Below, in pieces: positions 1-6,400 of a stretch of DNA of 23,528 nucleotides. The notes under the pieces are model-generated. The model saw only the letters and a list, made by a program, of their open reading frames with translations. It made no database searches and was not told where the DNA came from. The stretch comes from Actinomycetales bacterium. Lineage in GTDB: Bacteria; Actinomycetota; Actinomycetes; Actinomycetales; Cellulomonadaceae. Where the stretch lies: NCBI GenBank assembly GCA_012514835.1, contig JAAYZM010000321.1, positions 1 to 23,528 on the forward strand, given 5' to 3'. How positions within the stretch are numbered: position 1 is the stretch's first letter; the number at the start of each line of letters is the position of its first letter. A program made the translations under genes and the position numbers.

Positions 1-1814
1 CCCGTCTTGCCCGCGACCCTGTAGCCGGGGATCTGCGCCTGGCCGCCCGTGCCCTCGTCGACGGCGCTCTCGAGCATGAGGAGCAGGTCCGCCGCCGTCT
101 CGGGCGAGATCACCTGGGTGCGCTCGACCGGGTCGCGCGGCGTGAGCTCGCCGTCGGGCGACGTGAAGCCCTTGACGAGGTGCGGGGCGATGTACTCGCC
201 ACCGTTCGCGACGGTCGCGAACACCTGCGTGATCTGCAGCGTGCTCGACGCGACGCCGCCCTGGCCGAACAGGACGGCCCACTTGGTGCGCCCGTCCCAG
301 TTCTCGACGGGGATCAGCGTGCCCGCCTCCTCCGTGGGCAGGCCCAGGCCCGTCTTGGAGCCGAAGCCGAACTTCTCGAGGTAGTCGTAGCGCACCTGGG
401 TCGGGATGTCCTCGCCGATCTTCACCGTGCCCGTGTTCGAGGACTTCGCGAGCACGCCCGTGCTCGTGAGCTTGAGCGTGGGGTGCGGCAACGAGTCCCG
501 GAAGGTCTGGTTGTTCTCGGTGGTGTACCGGTACGGGGCCTTCCACCGGTCCGTGGGCGTGGTGACGCCCGTCTCGAGCGCCGCGGCCATCGAGACGACC
601 TTCGCCGTCGAGCCCGGCTCGAACGTCGAGGACACGGACCGCGCGAAGCGGTCGACGTTGTCCGAGCCCGCCGGGTCGTTGGGGTCCACGCTGCCCGAGT
701 CGGCGAGCGTGAGGATCTCCCCCGTGGGCACGTCGATCACGACGATCGCACCCCACGGCGCCCCCATCTCCTTGACCCGCTTGTCGATCGCCGCCTGGGC
801 CTTCCACTGCAGGTCCCGCAGGATCGTCAGGCGCACGTCGCTGCCGGGGACCGCGGAGGTCTCCTCGACCACACCGCCCGGGATGCGCTGCAGGCCGTGG
901 CCACGCTCGAAGTTGATGGTGCCGGGCGTCCCGGCGAGGATCGAGTCGAAGGTCTGCTCGACCCCCGCGAGGCCCTCGCCGTCACGTCCGACGAAGCCCG
1001 TGACGTTGCCCGCGATGGCACCGGCCGGGTAGACACGCTTGGCCGTGCGGTCCGCGCCGACCCCGTTGATGCGCAGGTCGCGGATCGCGTGCCACGTCTC
1101 GGGGAGCACGTCCCGTGCGAGCTCGACGTAGCCGCGGTCGCCCACGAGGAGAGCCCCGAGCTCCGCCTCGGAGATGTCGAGAAGCGGGGCGAGCAGCGGG
1201 GCGGCCCCCTCGGCGCCCGCGGCGACGGTGCGACCACCCTCGGTGACCTTGAACTCGGGGACCTGCTTCTGGTTGACCCACACGGTGTACCGCTCGACGG
1301 AGCTCGCGAGCACCACCCCGTTCGCGTCGAGGATCTCTCCGCGCTCGGCGGGCAGGTCGCGCGAGGTGATGCGGCTCGCGAGCGCCTCGGCGGCGATCGC
1401 CTCCGAGCGGAACACCTGGACGTAGACGAGCCGGACCGAGAAGACGAGGAGCGTCAGGACGACGAAGGCGGCGAGCAGCCCGTGACGGCGGTGCGGCCTG
1501 GGCGGGCGCGGCTCGGTCGCGCGCGGCCCGCGGGGCGGGGGCGTGCCACCGGTCGTCGGGCGCGCGGCGGGGGCGCCGCGGCGTGCACCCGGGCGCTGCG
1601 TGGGGACGGCTCGCGCCGTGCGGGCCGACGGCGAGACGCGGCCGGTCCCGCTGCCGGTACGACCCGCCGTGGGGCGCGGTGTCGTGGGGCGCGGTGTCGT
1701 GGGGCGCGGTGTCGTGGGGCGCGGTGTCGTGGGGCGCGGTGTCGTGGGGCGCGGTGTCGTGGGACGCGCTGGGACGGCGCGCTGGCGGGCCCGGCGCGGG
1801 TCCGTGGTCGTCAC
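1..1814 (-). CDS. ftsI: Division-specific transpeptidase FtsI (class B PBP, PBP3/PbpB type), C-terminus cut by window edge
   Basis: This is the septal peptidoglycan transpeptidase, which cross-links stem peptides outside the membrane at the division site. Translation from the GTG at 1814 gives 604 complete codons. It starts with a Pro/Thr/Arg-rich cytoplasmic tail of about 110 residues. One membrane helix follows (about 113-134, core LLAAFVVLTLLVFSVRLVY), then the PBP dimerisation region. The transpeptidase motifs are S402-T-A-K405 (in STFEPGSTAK), S458-S-N460 and K603-T-G605. The window ends immediately after KTG, so the last part of the domain is missing. The GTG start overlaps the ftsL stop by four bases (GTGA), which implies translational coupling. 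It is the last visible gene of mraZ-rsmH-ftsL-ftsI. The long repetitive tail is unusual. The identification is firm; the start is well supported by the overlap. Confidence 0.96.
   Translation of the reverse strand, partial: MTTTDPRRARQRAVPARPTTPRPTTPRPTTPRPTTPRPTTPRPTTPRPTAGRTGSGTGRVSPSARTARAVPTQRPGARRGAPAARPTTGGTPPPRGPRATEPRPPRPHRRHGLLAAFVVLTLLVFSVRLVYVQVFRSEAIAAEALASRITSRDLPAERGEILDANGVVLASSVERYTVWVNQKQVPEFKVTEGGRTVAAGAEGAAPLLAPLLDISEAELGALLVGDRGYVELARDVLPETWHAIRDLRINGVGADRTAKRVYPAGAIAGNVTGFVGRDGEGLAGVEQTFDSILAGTPGTINFERGHGLQRIPGGVVEETSAVPGSDVRLTILRDLQWKAQAAIDKRVKEMGAPWGAIVVIDVPTGEILTLADSGSVDPNDPAGSDNVDRFARSVSSTFEPGSTAKVVSMAAALETGVTTPTDRWKAPYRYTTENNQTFRDSLPHPTLKLTSTGVLAKSSNTGTVKIGEDIPTQVRYDYLEKFGFGSKTGLGLPTEEAGTLIPVENWDGRTKWAVLFGQGGVASSTLQITQVFATVANGGEYIAPHLVKGFTSPDGELTPRDPVERTQVISPETAADLLLMLESAVDEGTGGQAQIPGYRVAGKT
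1668..1757. repeat. Six perfect 15-bp tandem repeats inside ftsI
   Basis: Six identical copies of CGTGGGGCGCGGTGT (plus strand) lie head to tail, with a degenerate seventh copy at 1758-1772. The unit is a multiple of three. On the minus strand each copy encodes Thr-Pro-Arg-Pro-Thr, giving a run of about 30 residues (roughly 20-49) in the cytoplasmic tail of FtsI. Perfect identity at the DNA level suggests recent expansion by slippage or unequal recombination. Copy number could vary between strains without breaking the frame. Confidence 0.97.
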
Positions 1815-2257
1815 TTCTTGACCTCGGGCGCCTGGGCGGCCGTGGGATTGCCCAGCACCTTGTTCTTCTCGATGCTCAAGAAGGCGATGTCGGGAGCGGG
1901 CACCATGCCGAGCTTCTTCGCGGCCCGCGCGAGCTGCTTCGGGCTCGCGGCGACCTCGAGCGCGGCTTGCGTCTCCTGGATCGAGCGCGTGAGCGTGGTG
2001 AGCTCGTTGGTGAGCTCGTGCTGGCGGTAGGACGCCTGCGCCATCGTCGTGTTGAGCAAGAGGCTCGCGAGCAGCGCGATGCCCAGGATGCCCATGCACA
2101 GGCTCACGAACGGCACGCGGGTGCGCGTGTGCACAGGAGCACGGACGAGCCGCAGCCGCGGGGGCGCAGCCGGGGCCCGTGTGGGCCGTGCGGCGGGGCG
2201 CGCAGCGCGCGCGGTCGCAGGAGCCGGCCTCGGGGCGTGACTGGGGACAGCGGACAT
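1811..2257 (-). CDS. ftsL: FtsL-like divisome protein, single-pass membrane
   Basis: The 148-residue protein has the layout of FtsL/FtsB-type division proteins. A basic, Pro/Ala-rich cytoplasmic tail (1-48) comes first, then one membrane helix (about 50-70, VSLCMGILGIALLASLLLN). A short coiled-coil-like stretch follows (about 77-106, heptad-like leucines in ELTNELTTLTRSIQETQAAL), then a small extracytoplasmic end containing LGMVPAPDIAFL. Such proteins join FtsQ and FtsB-type partners and activate FtsW/FtsI; that role is inferred from the family. Sequence conservation is low in this family, so the call rests on topology plus its place between rsmH and ftsI. The ATG overlaps the rsmH stop by one base (TGATG), and the stop overlaps the ftsI start by four, so the three genes are translationally coupled. 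Confidence 0.87.
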   Translation of the reverse strand: MSAVPSHAPRPAPATARAARPAARPTRAPAAPPRLRLVRAPVHTRTRVPFVSLCMGILGIALLASLLLNTTMAQASYRQHELTNELTTLTRSIQETQAALEVAASPKQLARAAKKLGMVPAPDIAFLSIEKNKVLGNPTAAQAPEVKK

Positions 2258-3252
2258 CACGCCACCTCCCGGCGCATGTGGATGGGTGTCGGACGGAGCC
2301 GCTGGGCGGCCCGGAGACGGACGGACTGGGAGCGGGGGTTCGCCGCGAGCTCGACGTCGTCGGCCTGCTCCGCCCCCCGCGTGAGGAGCTTCAGGTAGGG
2401 GCGGTGCGTCTCGGGCTCGACGGGCAGGCCCGCCGGGGCGCTCGACGTCGCCCCGCGCGCGAGCTCGCGCTTGACGATCCGGTCCTCGAGGGAGTGGTAC
2501 GACTCGACGACGATGCGCCCGCCCACGGCGAGCGCCTCGACGGCGGCGGGCACGGCCCGGGTGAGCACCTCGAGCTCGCGGTTGACCTCGATGCGCAGCG
2601 CCTGGAACGTGCGCTTGGCCGGGTTCCCCCCGGTGTGGCGGGTCGCGGCCGGCACGGCGGCGCGGACGATCTCGACGAGCTCGCCGGTGCGGGTCAGGGG
2701 TGCCGCGTCGCGCGCGGTCACGATCCGGCGCGCGATCCGCGGGGCGAACCGCTCCTCGCCCCACTCGCGGAGCACCCGCGTGAGCTCGGCCTCGGTGTAC
2801 GTCGCGAGGACGTCCGCGGCCGTGCGGCCCGCGGACTGGTCCATCCGCATGTCGAGCGGGGCGTCCTGGGCGTAGGAGAAGCCGCGCTCGGCCTCGTCGA
2901 GCTGGAGCGAGGAGACCCCGAGGTCCATGAGGACGCCCTGGACGGCGTCGAGCCCTTGCTCCGCGAGCACCGACGGCAGATCGTCGTAGACCGCTCGCAC
3001 GGCCACGAAGCGCTCGCCGTAGCCCGCGAGCCGCTCGCTCGCGAGCGCGATCGCCTCCGGGTCCCTGTCGAGACCGATGACGCGAGCGTGCGGGGCCGCG
3101 TCGAGGACGGCGGCCGTGTGTCCCCCCATCCCGAGGGTGCAGTCCACGAGCACCGAGCCGGGCGCCTCGAGCGCCGGGACGAGCAGCTCGACACAGCGCT
3201 CGAGGAGCACGGGGGCGTGCCGGGACGCCGCGTCGGCGTTCTGCTCGGTCAT
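2257..3252 (-). CDS. rsmH: 16S rRNA (cytosine(1402)-N(4))-methyltransferase RsmH (MraW)
   Basis: RsmH uses S-adenosylmethionine to methylate N4 of C1402 in the ribosomal P site. The 331-residue product opens with the family hallmark HAPVLLERCVELL. A SAM-binding loop follows (LVDCTLGMGGHTAAVL, about 36-51), then the acidic residue after strand 2 (GLDRDPEA). Further signatures are the DLGVSSLQLDEAERGFSY block with PLDMRMD, and the C-terminal VVESYHSLEDRIVKR and NPRSQSVRLR blocks. The ATG at 3252 is preceded by GAGGAG at good spacing. The open frame extends upstream to 3411, but that part shows no family similarity. It overlaps ftsL by one base. A 189-base gap to mraZ holds a hairpin and a set of GTGG repeats, so rsmH may have its own control. 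Confidence 0.97.
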   Translation of the reverse strand: MTEQNADAASRHAPVLLERCVELLVPALEAPGSVLVDCTLGMGGHTAAVLDAAPHARVIGLDRDPEAIALASERLAGYGERFVAVRAVYDDLPSVLAEQGLDAVQGVLMDLGVSSLQLDEAERGFSYAQDAPLDMRMDQSAGRTAADVLATYTEAELTRVLREWGEERFAPRIARRIVTARDAAPLTRTGELVEIVRAAVPAATRHTGGNPAKRTFQALRIEVNRELEVLTRAVPAAVEALAVGGRIVVESYHSLEDRIVKRELARGATSSAPAGLPVEPETHRPYLKLLTRGAEQADDVELAANPRSQSVRLRAAQRLRPTPIHMRREVA

Positions 3253-3275
3253 CGTCGCTCCTCTCGTGCTCGGTG

Positions 3276-3301
3276 GTGGGGGGAAGTGGGGATCGGTGGA
3301 T
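3276..3301 (+). promoter_or_regulatory. Candidate MraZ-type operator before rsmH (three GTGG repeats, 10-base period)
   Basis: On the plus strand, GTGGGG at 3276, GTGGGG at 3286 and GTGGAT at 3296 are spaced by exactly 10 bases. MraZ operators in other bacteria are known to be TGGG-type direct repeats with this period. The array ends 24 bases upstream of the rsmH ATG. Its repeats lie on the strand opposite to the gene, unlike the array before mraZ. Function is inferred only. Confidence 0.45.
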
Positions 3302-3318
3302 CTGTCGTGCCTGGCTGG

Positions 3319-3348
3319 TGGTCGGGCGGCCCCTCCGCCGTCCGACCA
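3319..3348. repeat. Inverted repeat (12-bp arms) in the mraZ-rsmH gap
   Basis: Arms 3319-3330 (TGGTCGGGCGGC) and 3337-3348 (GCCGTCCGACCA) enclose a six-base loop. In plus-strand RNA all twelve pairs form, with one G-U. In the minus-strand mRNA there is one A-C mismatch. It could attenuate transcription between mraZ and rsmH, but there is no T run to mark a classical terminator. Confidence 0.5.
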
Positions 3349-3441
3349 GGTCCCCCACCGACCCTCCTGGCGCCGGGGAAGTGCGTCAGGGCGGGCGGGA
3401 GGAGACCTCACCGGGCGGCGTCGGTCGCGAGGACCAGGCGC

Positions 3442-3915
3442 CTAGAAGGGTCCGTTCGGGAACACCTCCTCCTCCGTCGCGGCATAGCCGGACTCCTGCT
3501 CACCGAGGTAGTCCTCCCAGGCCTGCAGGTCCCAGATCTCCGCGCGGGTGCCGACGCCGATGACGGCGACGTCGCGCTCGAGACCGGCGTAGGCCCGCAG
3601 GATCGGCGGGATCGAGACGCGGCCCTGGCGGTCCGGGACCTCGTCGCTCGCCCCGGAGAGGAAGACGCGCAGGTAGTCCCGCCCGCTCTTCGACGTCACG
3701 GGTGCCTGGCGCACGGCCTCGAGCTGGCGGTGGAACTCGGCGGGCGGCAAGAGGAAGAGGCAGCGCTCCTGACCGCGGGTCATGACGAGCCCTCCGGCGA
3801 ACTGCGCGCGGAACTTCGCCGGGAGGATCAGCCGCCCCTTGTCGTCGAGGCGCGGGGTGTACGTCCCGAGGAAGTGCGCGACGGAGCCCAGGGCGCCCAC
3901 GCCACCGTCCGCCAT
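3442..3915 (-). CDS. mraZ: Transcriptional regulator MraZ
   Basis: MraZ is an AbrB-like, ring-forming DNA-binding protein that controls its own division/cell-wall operon. The 157-residue product shows both half-domains. The first is FLGTYTPRLDDKGRLILPAKFR (residues about 15-36), the second the SGASDEVPDRQGRVSIPPILRAYAGL block (about 95-120); each contains the DxxGR signature. The ATG at 3915 has a GAGGGGG ribosome site seven bases upstream. It gives about ten extra N-terminal residues compared with usual family members, which begin near the FLGT motif. The GTC codon at that position cannot serve as a start here. Upstream lies a GTGG repeat array with an embedded -10 (TACCGT), consistent with autoregulation. 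Confidence 0.95.
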   Translation of the reverse strand: MADGGVGALGSVAHFLGTYTPRLDDKGRLILPAKFRAQFAGGLVMTRGQERCLFLLPPAEFHRQLEAVRQAPVTSKSGRDYLRVFLSGASDEVPDRQGRVSIPPILRAYAGLERDVAVIGVGTRAEIWDLQAWEDYLGEQESGYAATEEEVFPNGPF

Positions 3916-3940
3916 CGTCACACCCCCTCTCGCCAGGTGG

Positions 3941-3966
3941 CCCCACGGTACTCCACTTTCCTCCAC
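3941..3966 (-). promoter_or_regulatory. Candidate MraZ operator and -10 of mraZ
   Basis: Read on the minus strand, GTGGAG (3966-3961), GTGGAG (3956-3951) and GTGGGG (3946-3941) repeat every 10 bases. A TACCGT -10 hexamer (3950-3945) lies between and partly overlaps the second and third copies, so bound protein would cover the promoter. The array is 26-51 bases upstream of the mraZ ATG, in the same orientation as the gene. Period and motif agree with known MraZ boxes; binding is inferred. Confidence 0.72.
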
Positions 3967-3973
3967 GATTCGC

Positions 3974-4067
3974 GAGATTCTGACGAGATTCACCCCCGAG
4001 AGGTGCGAATCCGCAGGTCATCCTCGTGGAGGGAAGTGGAGGAGATTCTGCAGCCTCGGGAGATTCT
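3974..4067 (+). repeat. Four scattered GAGATTC copies in the mraZ/moxR control region
   Basis: GAGATTC occurs at 3974, 3985, 4042 and 4060; three of the four are followed by T. A further GATTC is at 3968 and an inverted GAATC at 4007. This is dense for such GC-rich DNA and is confined to the gap between the two divergent operons. No protein that recognises it is evident from the sequence. Confidence 0.5.
4026..4041 (+). promoter_or_regulatory. Second candidate MraZ box, facing moxR
   Basis: GTGGAG at 4026-4031 and again at 4036-4041 on the plus strand have the same 10-base period, and the same GTGGAGG(G/A)AAGTGGAG core, as the mraZ-facing array. The pair lies about 95-110 bases upstream of the moxR ATG and about 65 bases before its predicted -10. 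It might act from a distance, for a second promoter, or not at all. Confidence 0.55.
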
Positions 4068-4081
4068 CGGCGCGGACATGC

Positions 4082-4110
4082 TCGACCGCAGCGGGCGCAC
4101 CGCTTAGGCT
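4082..4110 (+). promoter_or_regulatory. Predicted moxR operon promoter
   Basis: TCGACC (4082-4087) and TAGGCT (4105-4110) are separated by 17 bases and match the housekeeping -35/-10 pattern (TTGACA / TAnnnT). The start of transcription would be near 4117, giving a leader of about 20 bases with AAGGAG at 4126-4131. Confidence 0.5.
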
Positions 4111-4136
4111 CACGCTCAGACGCCGAAGGAGACGTG

Positions 4137-5141
4137 ATGTCCACTGCCGCACCCAGTCCCGCCGAGCTCGCGGAGCTCGTCGACGTGTCCGACCGCATCC
4201 GGGGGGAGATCGAGAAGGTCATCACGGGCCGGCCGGACCTCGTCCGCTACACCGTGGCCGTGCTCCTCGCCGAGGGGCACCTCCTCGTCGAGGACGTGCC
4301 CGGGGTCGGGAAGACGACCCTCGCCAAGGCGCTCGCCACCACGGTGAGCTGCACCGTCGGTCGCGTGCAGTTCACGCCCGACCTGCTGCCGAGCGACCTC
4401 ACGGGCGTGAACATCTTTCGCAGCCAGACCCACGAGTTCGAGTTCCGGCCGGGACCGGTGTTCGCGAACATCGTGATCGGCGACGAGATCAACCGCGCGT
4501 CGCCCAAGACCCAGTCCGCGCTCCTGGAGTGCATGCAGGAGGGCTTCGCGACGATCGACGGCGTCTCCTACCCGCTGCCCCGGCCGTTCCTCGTGGTCGC
4601 GACGCAGAACCCGGTCGAGATGGAGGGGACGTATCCCCTACCCGAGGCCCAGCGCGACCGATTCATGGCCCGGCTCACCGTCGGTTACCCGTCCCCCGCG
4701 GACGAGCTCGAGATGCTCGAGCGTCAAGAGGTGGCCGACCCGCTCGCCGTGCTCTCCGCCGTCACCGACGCGGCGCACGTCCAGCGGATGATCGCCCTCG
4801 TGCGTCGGCTCTACGCCTCGGACGCCGTCAAGCGCTACGTGATCGACCTCGTCGGGGCGACCCGCGAGGACGCGGGCCTGCGACTCGGCGCCTCGCCGCG
4901 CGCCGCGATCCAGCTCTTGCGCGCCGCCAAGGCGCTCGCCGCCGTGAACGGCCGGGACTATGTGCTGCCCGACGACGTCCAGTCCCTCGCCGTCCCCGTC
5001 CTCGCGCACCGCGTGCTCCCGAGCACCGAGTCGCGCCTGTCCGGCCGGACGTCCGAGGACATTATCGAGAGCATCGTCGCGCGCACCGTCGTCGAGGCCT
5101 CGGCGCCGCACCCGCGCGCGACCTCCGGGGCCGTGGGCTGA
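4137..5141 (+). CDS. MoxR-family AAA+ ATPase
   Basis: A 334-residue AAA+ chaperone-like ATPase of the MoxR group. Visible motifs are Walker A (DVPGVGKTT, 53-61), Walker B (IVIGDEINRASPKTQ, D116/E117), sensor 1 (ATQNP, 155-159) and the EAQRDRF arginine segment (170-176). A C-terminal lid contains GASPRAAIQLLRAAKA. MoxR proteins usually work with DUF58 and von Willebrand-type partners encoded beside them, helping mature protein complexes. The DUF58 gene follows here with a one-base overlap. The ATG at 4137 has AAGGAG five bases upstream; a longer open frame to 4026 lacks a ribosome site. The gene heads a plus-strand operon divergent from mraZ, which suggests a link to the cell envelope. The partner complex is unknown. 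Confidence 0.95.
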   Translation: MSTAAPSPAELAELVDVSDRIRGEIEKVITGRPDLVRYTVAVLLAEGHLLVEDVPGVGKTTLAKALATTVSCTVGRVQFTPDLLPSDLTGVNIFRSQTHEFEFRPGPVFANIVIGDEINRASPKTQSALLECMQEGFATIDGVSYPLPRPFLVVATQNPVEMEGTYPLPEAQRDRFMARLTVGYPSPADELEMLERQEVADPLAVLSAVTDAAHVQRMIALVRRLYASDAVKRYVIDLVGATREDAGLRLGASPRAAIQLLRAAKALAAVNGRDYVLPDDVQSLAVPVLAHRVLPSTESRLSGRTSEDIIESIVARTVVEASAPHPRATSGAVG

Positions 5142-6400
5142 TGCGCGTGCGCCCGACCCTGCGCGGTATCGCGGTGGGGGCGGTCGGGCTCGTCCTCGTG
5201 CTCGTGGCGGTCGCGATCGGCTCCCCGGGGCTGCTGCGGCTCGGGCTGCTCGGCGTGGTCGCCGTCGTCGGCGCGCACGTCTACGCGGGACTCACCGACC
5301 CGACGCGCGGACCGCACTCCCTCGGCGTCGAGCGCGTGGTGCGCCCCAACCCCGTCTCCGTGGGCCAGCGCGCCACCGTCCGGGTCGCCGTCCGCGCGCA
5401 CGGGCTCAACGAACGCATCCGGCTCGCGGGGCTCAAGCTCGGCGAGCAGGCCGCCGTCGAGCTCTCGGGCGGCCGTCCCCTGCGGGCCCGGGTCGAGCGC
5501 TCGATCGACACGATCTCGGTCCTCTACCCGATCTACGCCTCGCGGCGCGGACGCTGGGAGCTCGGCCCCCTCAACGTGCGCCACGCCGACCCGCTCGGGC
5601 TGGCCTCCGTGGGCTCGGCCCTGGGCACGGTGGCCCAGGTGACGGTGTGGCCGGCCGTGACGGACCTCGCCCTGCCCTCGGACGCGCTCGTCGGCGAGCC
5701 CGACCGCGTCGCCCTCGGCGCACGTTCCCCGTCCACGGACGACGCCGCGCTGCGCGACTACCGCGTAGGAGACGACCTGCGTCGGGTCCACTGGCGCTCG
5801 ACCGCACGGCGCGGGGCGCTCATGGTGCGCTCCGACGAGCGGGCCGGGATGCGCCCGGCGTCCGTGCTCCTCGACCTGCCCCCGCACGAGGACGACGCCG
5901 AGTGGACCGTCGCGCTCGGCGCCTCGATCGCCCTCGCGCTGCTCGGCGCGGGCCACCCCGTCCGCCTCACGGGCGGGCGGGTCGAGGACGGTCGGATCGA
6001 CCCGGAGGCCCGCAGCCGTCACCTGCGCGAGACGAGCAGCACCGCGCGCGCAGAGCTCCTCGACCTCACGGTCGACCTCGTGCCCGGCCGCACCCCCGCG
6101 CACACCGAGGAAGACCTCCTGGCGGCCGCCCGCACGATCGGTCACGCCGGGAGCGGCACCGAGCTCGTGTTCGCCGTCGTCGGCCCCCTCACGGGCGCGG
6201 GACGCGCCGCCCTCGCCCCGCTCGCCGCCGCGGGCGACGCGTGGGCGCTCGTCCGCACGGGACCGGAGGGCTCCCCCGCGGCACGTGACGCCGAGAGCTC
6301 GGTCCTCGCCCTGCGGCGAGCCGGGTGGCGCGTGGTCACGGCGACGCCCGGTGAGCCGCACGCCGACGTCTGGGCCCGGCTCCTGGGAGCGACACGATGA
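5141..6400 (+). CDS. DUF58 domain-containing membrane protein
   Basis: The 419-residue protein has two N-terminal membrane helices (about 10-27 and 30-49). A beta-rich region follows, and then the DUF58 signature LRDYRVGDDLRRVHWRSTAR (about 204-223). DUF58 domains resemble von Willebrand A folds and pair with MoxR ATPases; their exact task is unknown. The ATG overlaps the moxR stop by one base, and the end overlaps the transglutaminase start by four bases (ATGA). The three therefore form a coupled operon. The order MoxR, DUF58, TgpA-like recurs in actinobacteria, so the gene products probably form one membrane-associated assembly. Confidence 0.93.
   Translation: MRVRPTLRGIAVGAVGLVLVLVAVAIGSPGLLRLGLLGVVAVVGAHVYAGLTDPTRGPHSLGVERVVRPNPVSVGQRATVRVAVRAHGLNERIRLAGLKLGEQAAVELSGGRPLRARVERSIDTISVLYPIYASRRGRWELGPLNVRHADPLGLASVGSALGTVAQVTVWPAVTDLALPSDALVGEPDRVALGARSPSTDDAALRDYRVGDDLRRVHWRSTARRGALMVRSDERAGMRPASVLLDLPPHEDDAEWTVALGASIALALLGAGHPVRLTGGRVEDGRIDPEARSRHLRETSSTARAELLDLTVDLVPGRTPAHTEEDLLAAARTIGHAGSGTELVFAVVGPLTGAGRAALAPLAAAGDAWALVRTGPEGSPAARDAESSVLALRRAGWRVVTATPGEPHADVWARLLGATR

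Noticed and set aside
180..2030. Long plus-strand open frame of 616 codons opposite ftsI and ftsL
   Set aside because: Its product is a low-complexity Arg/Gly/Asp-rich string with no domain. It mirrors the real minus-strand genes, as expected from high third-position GC.
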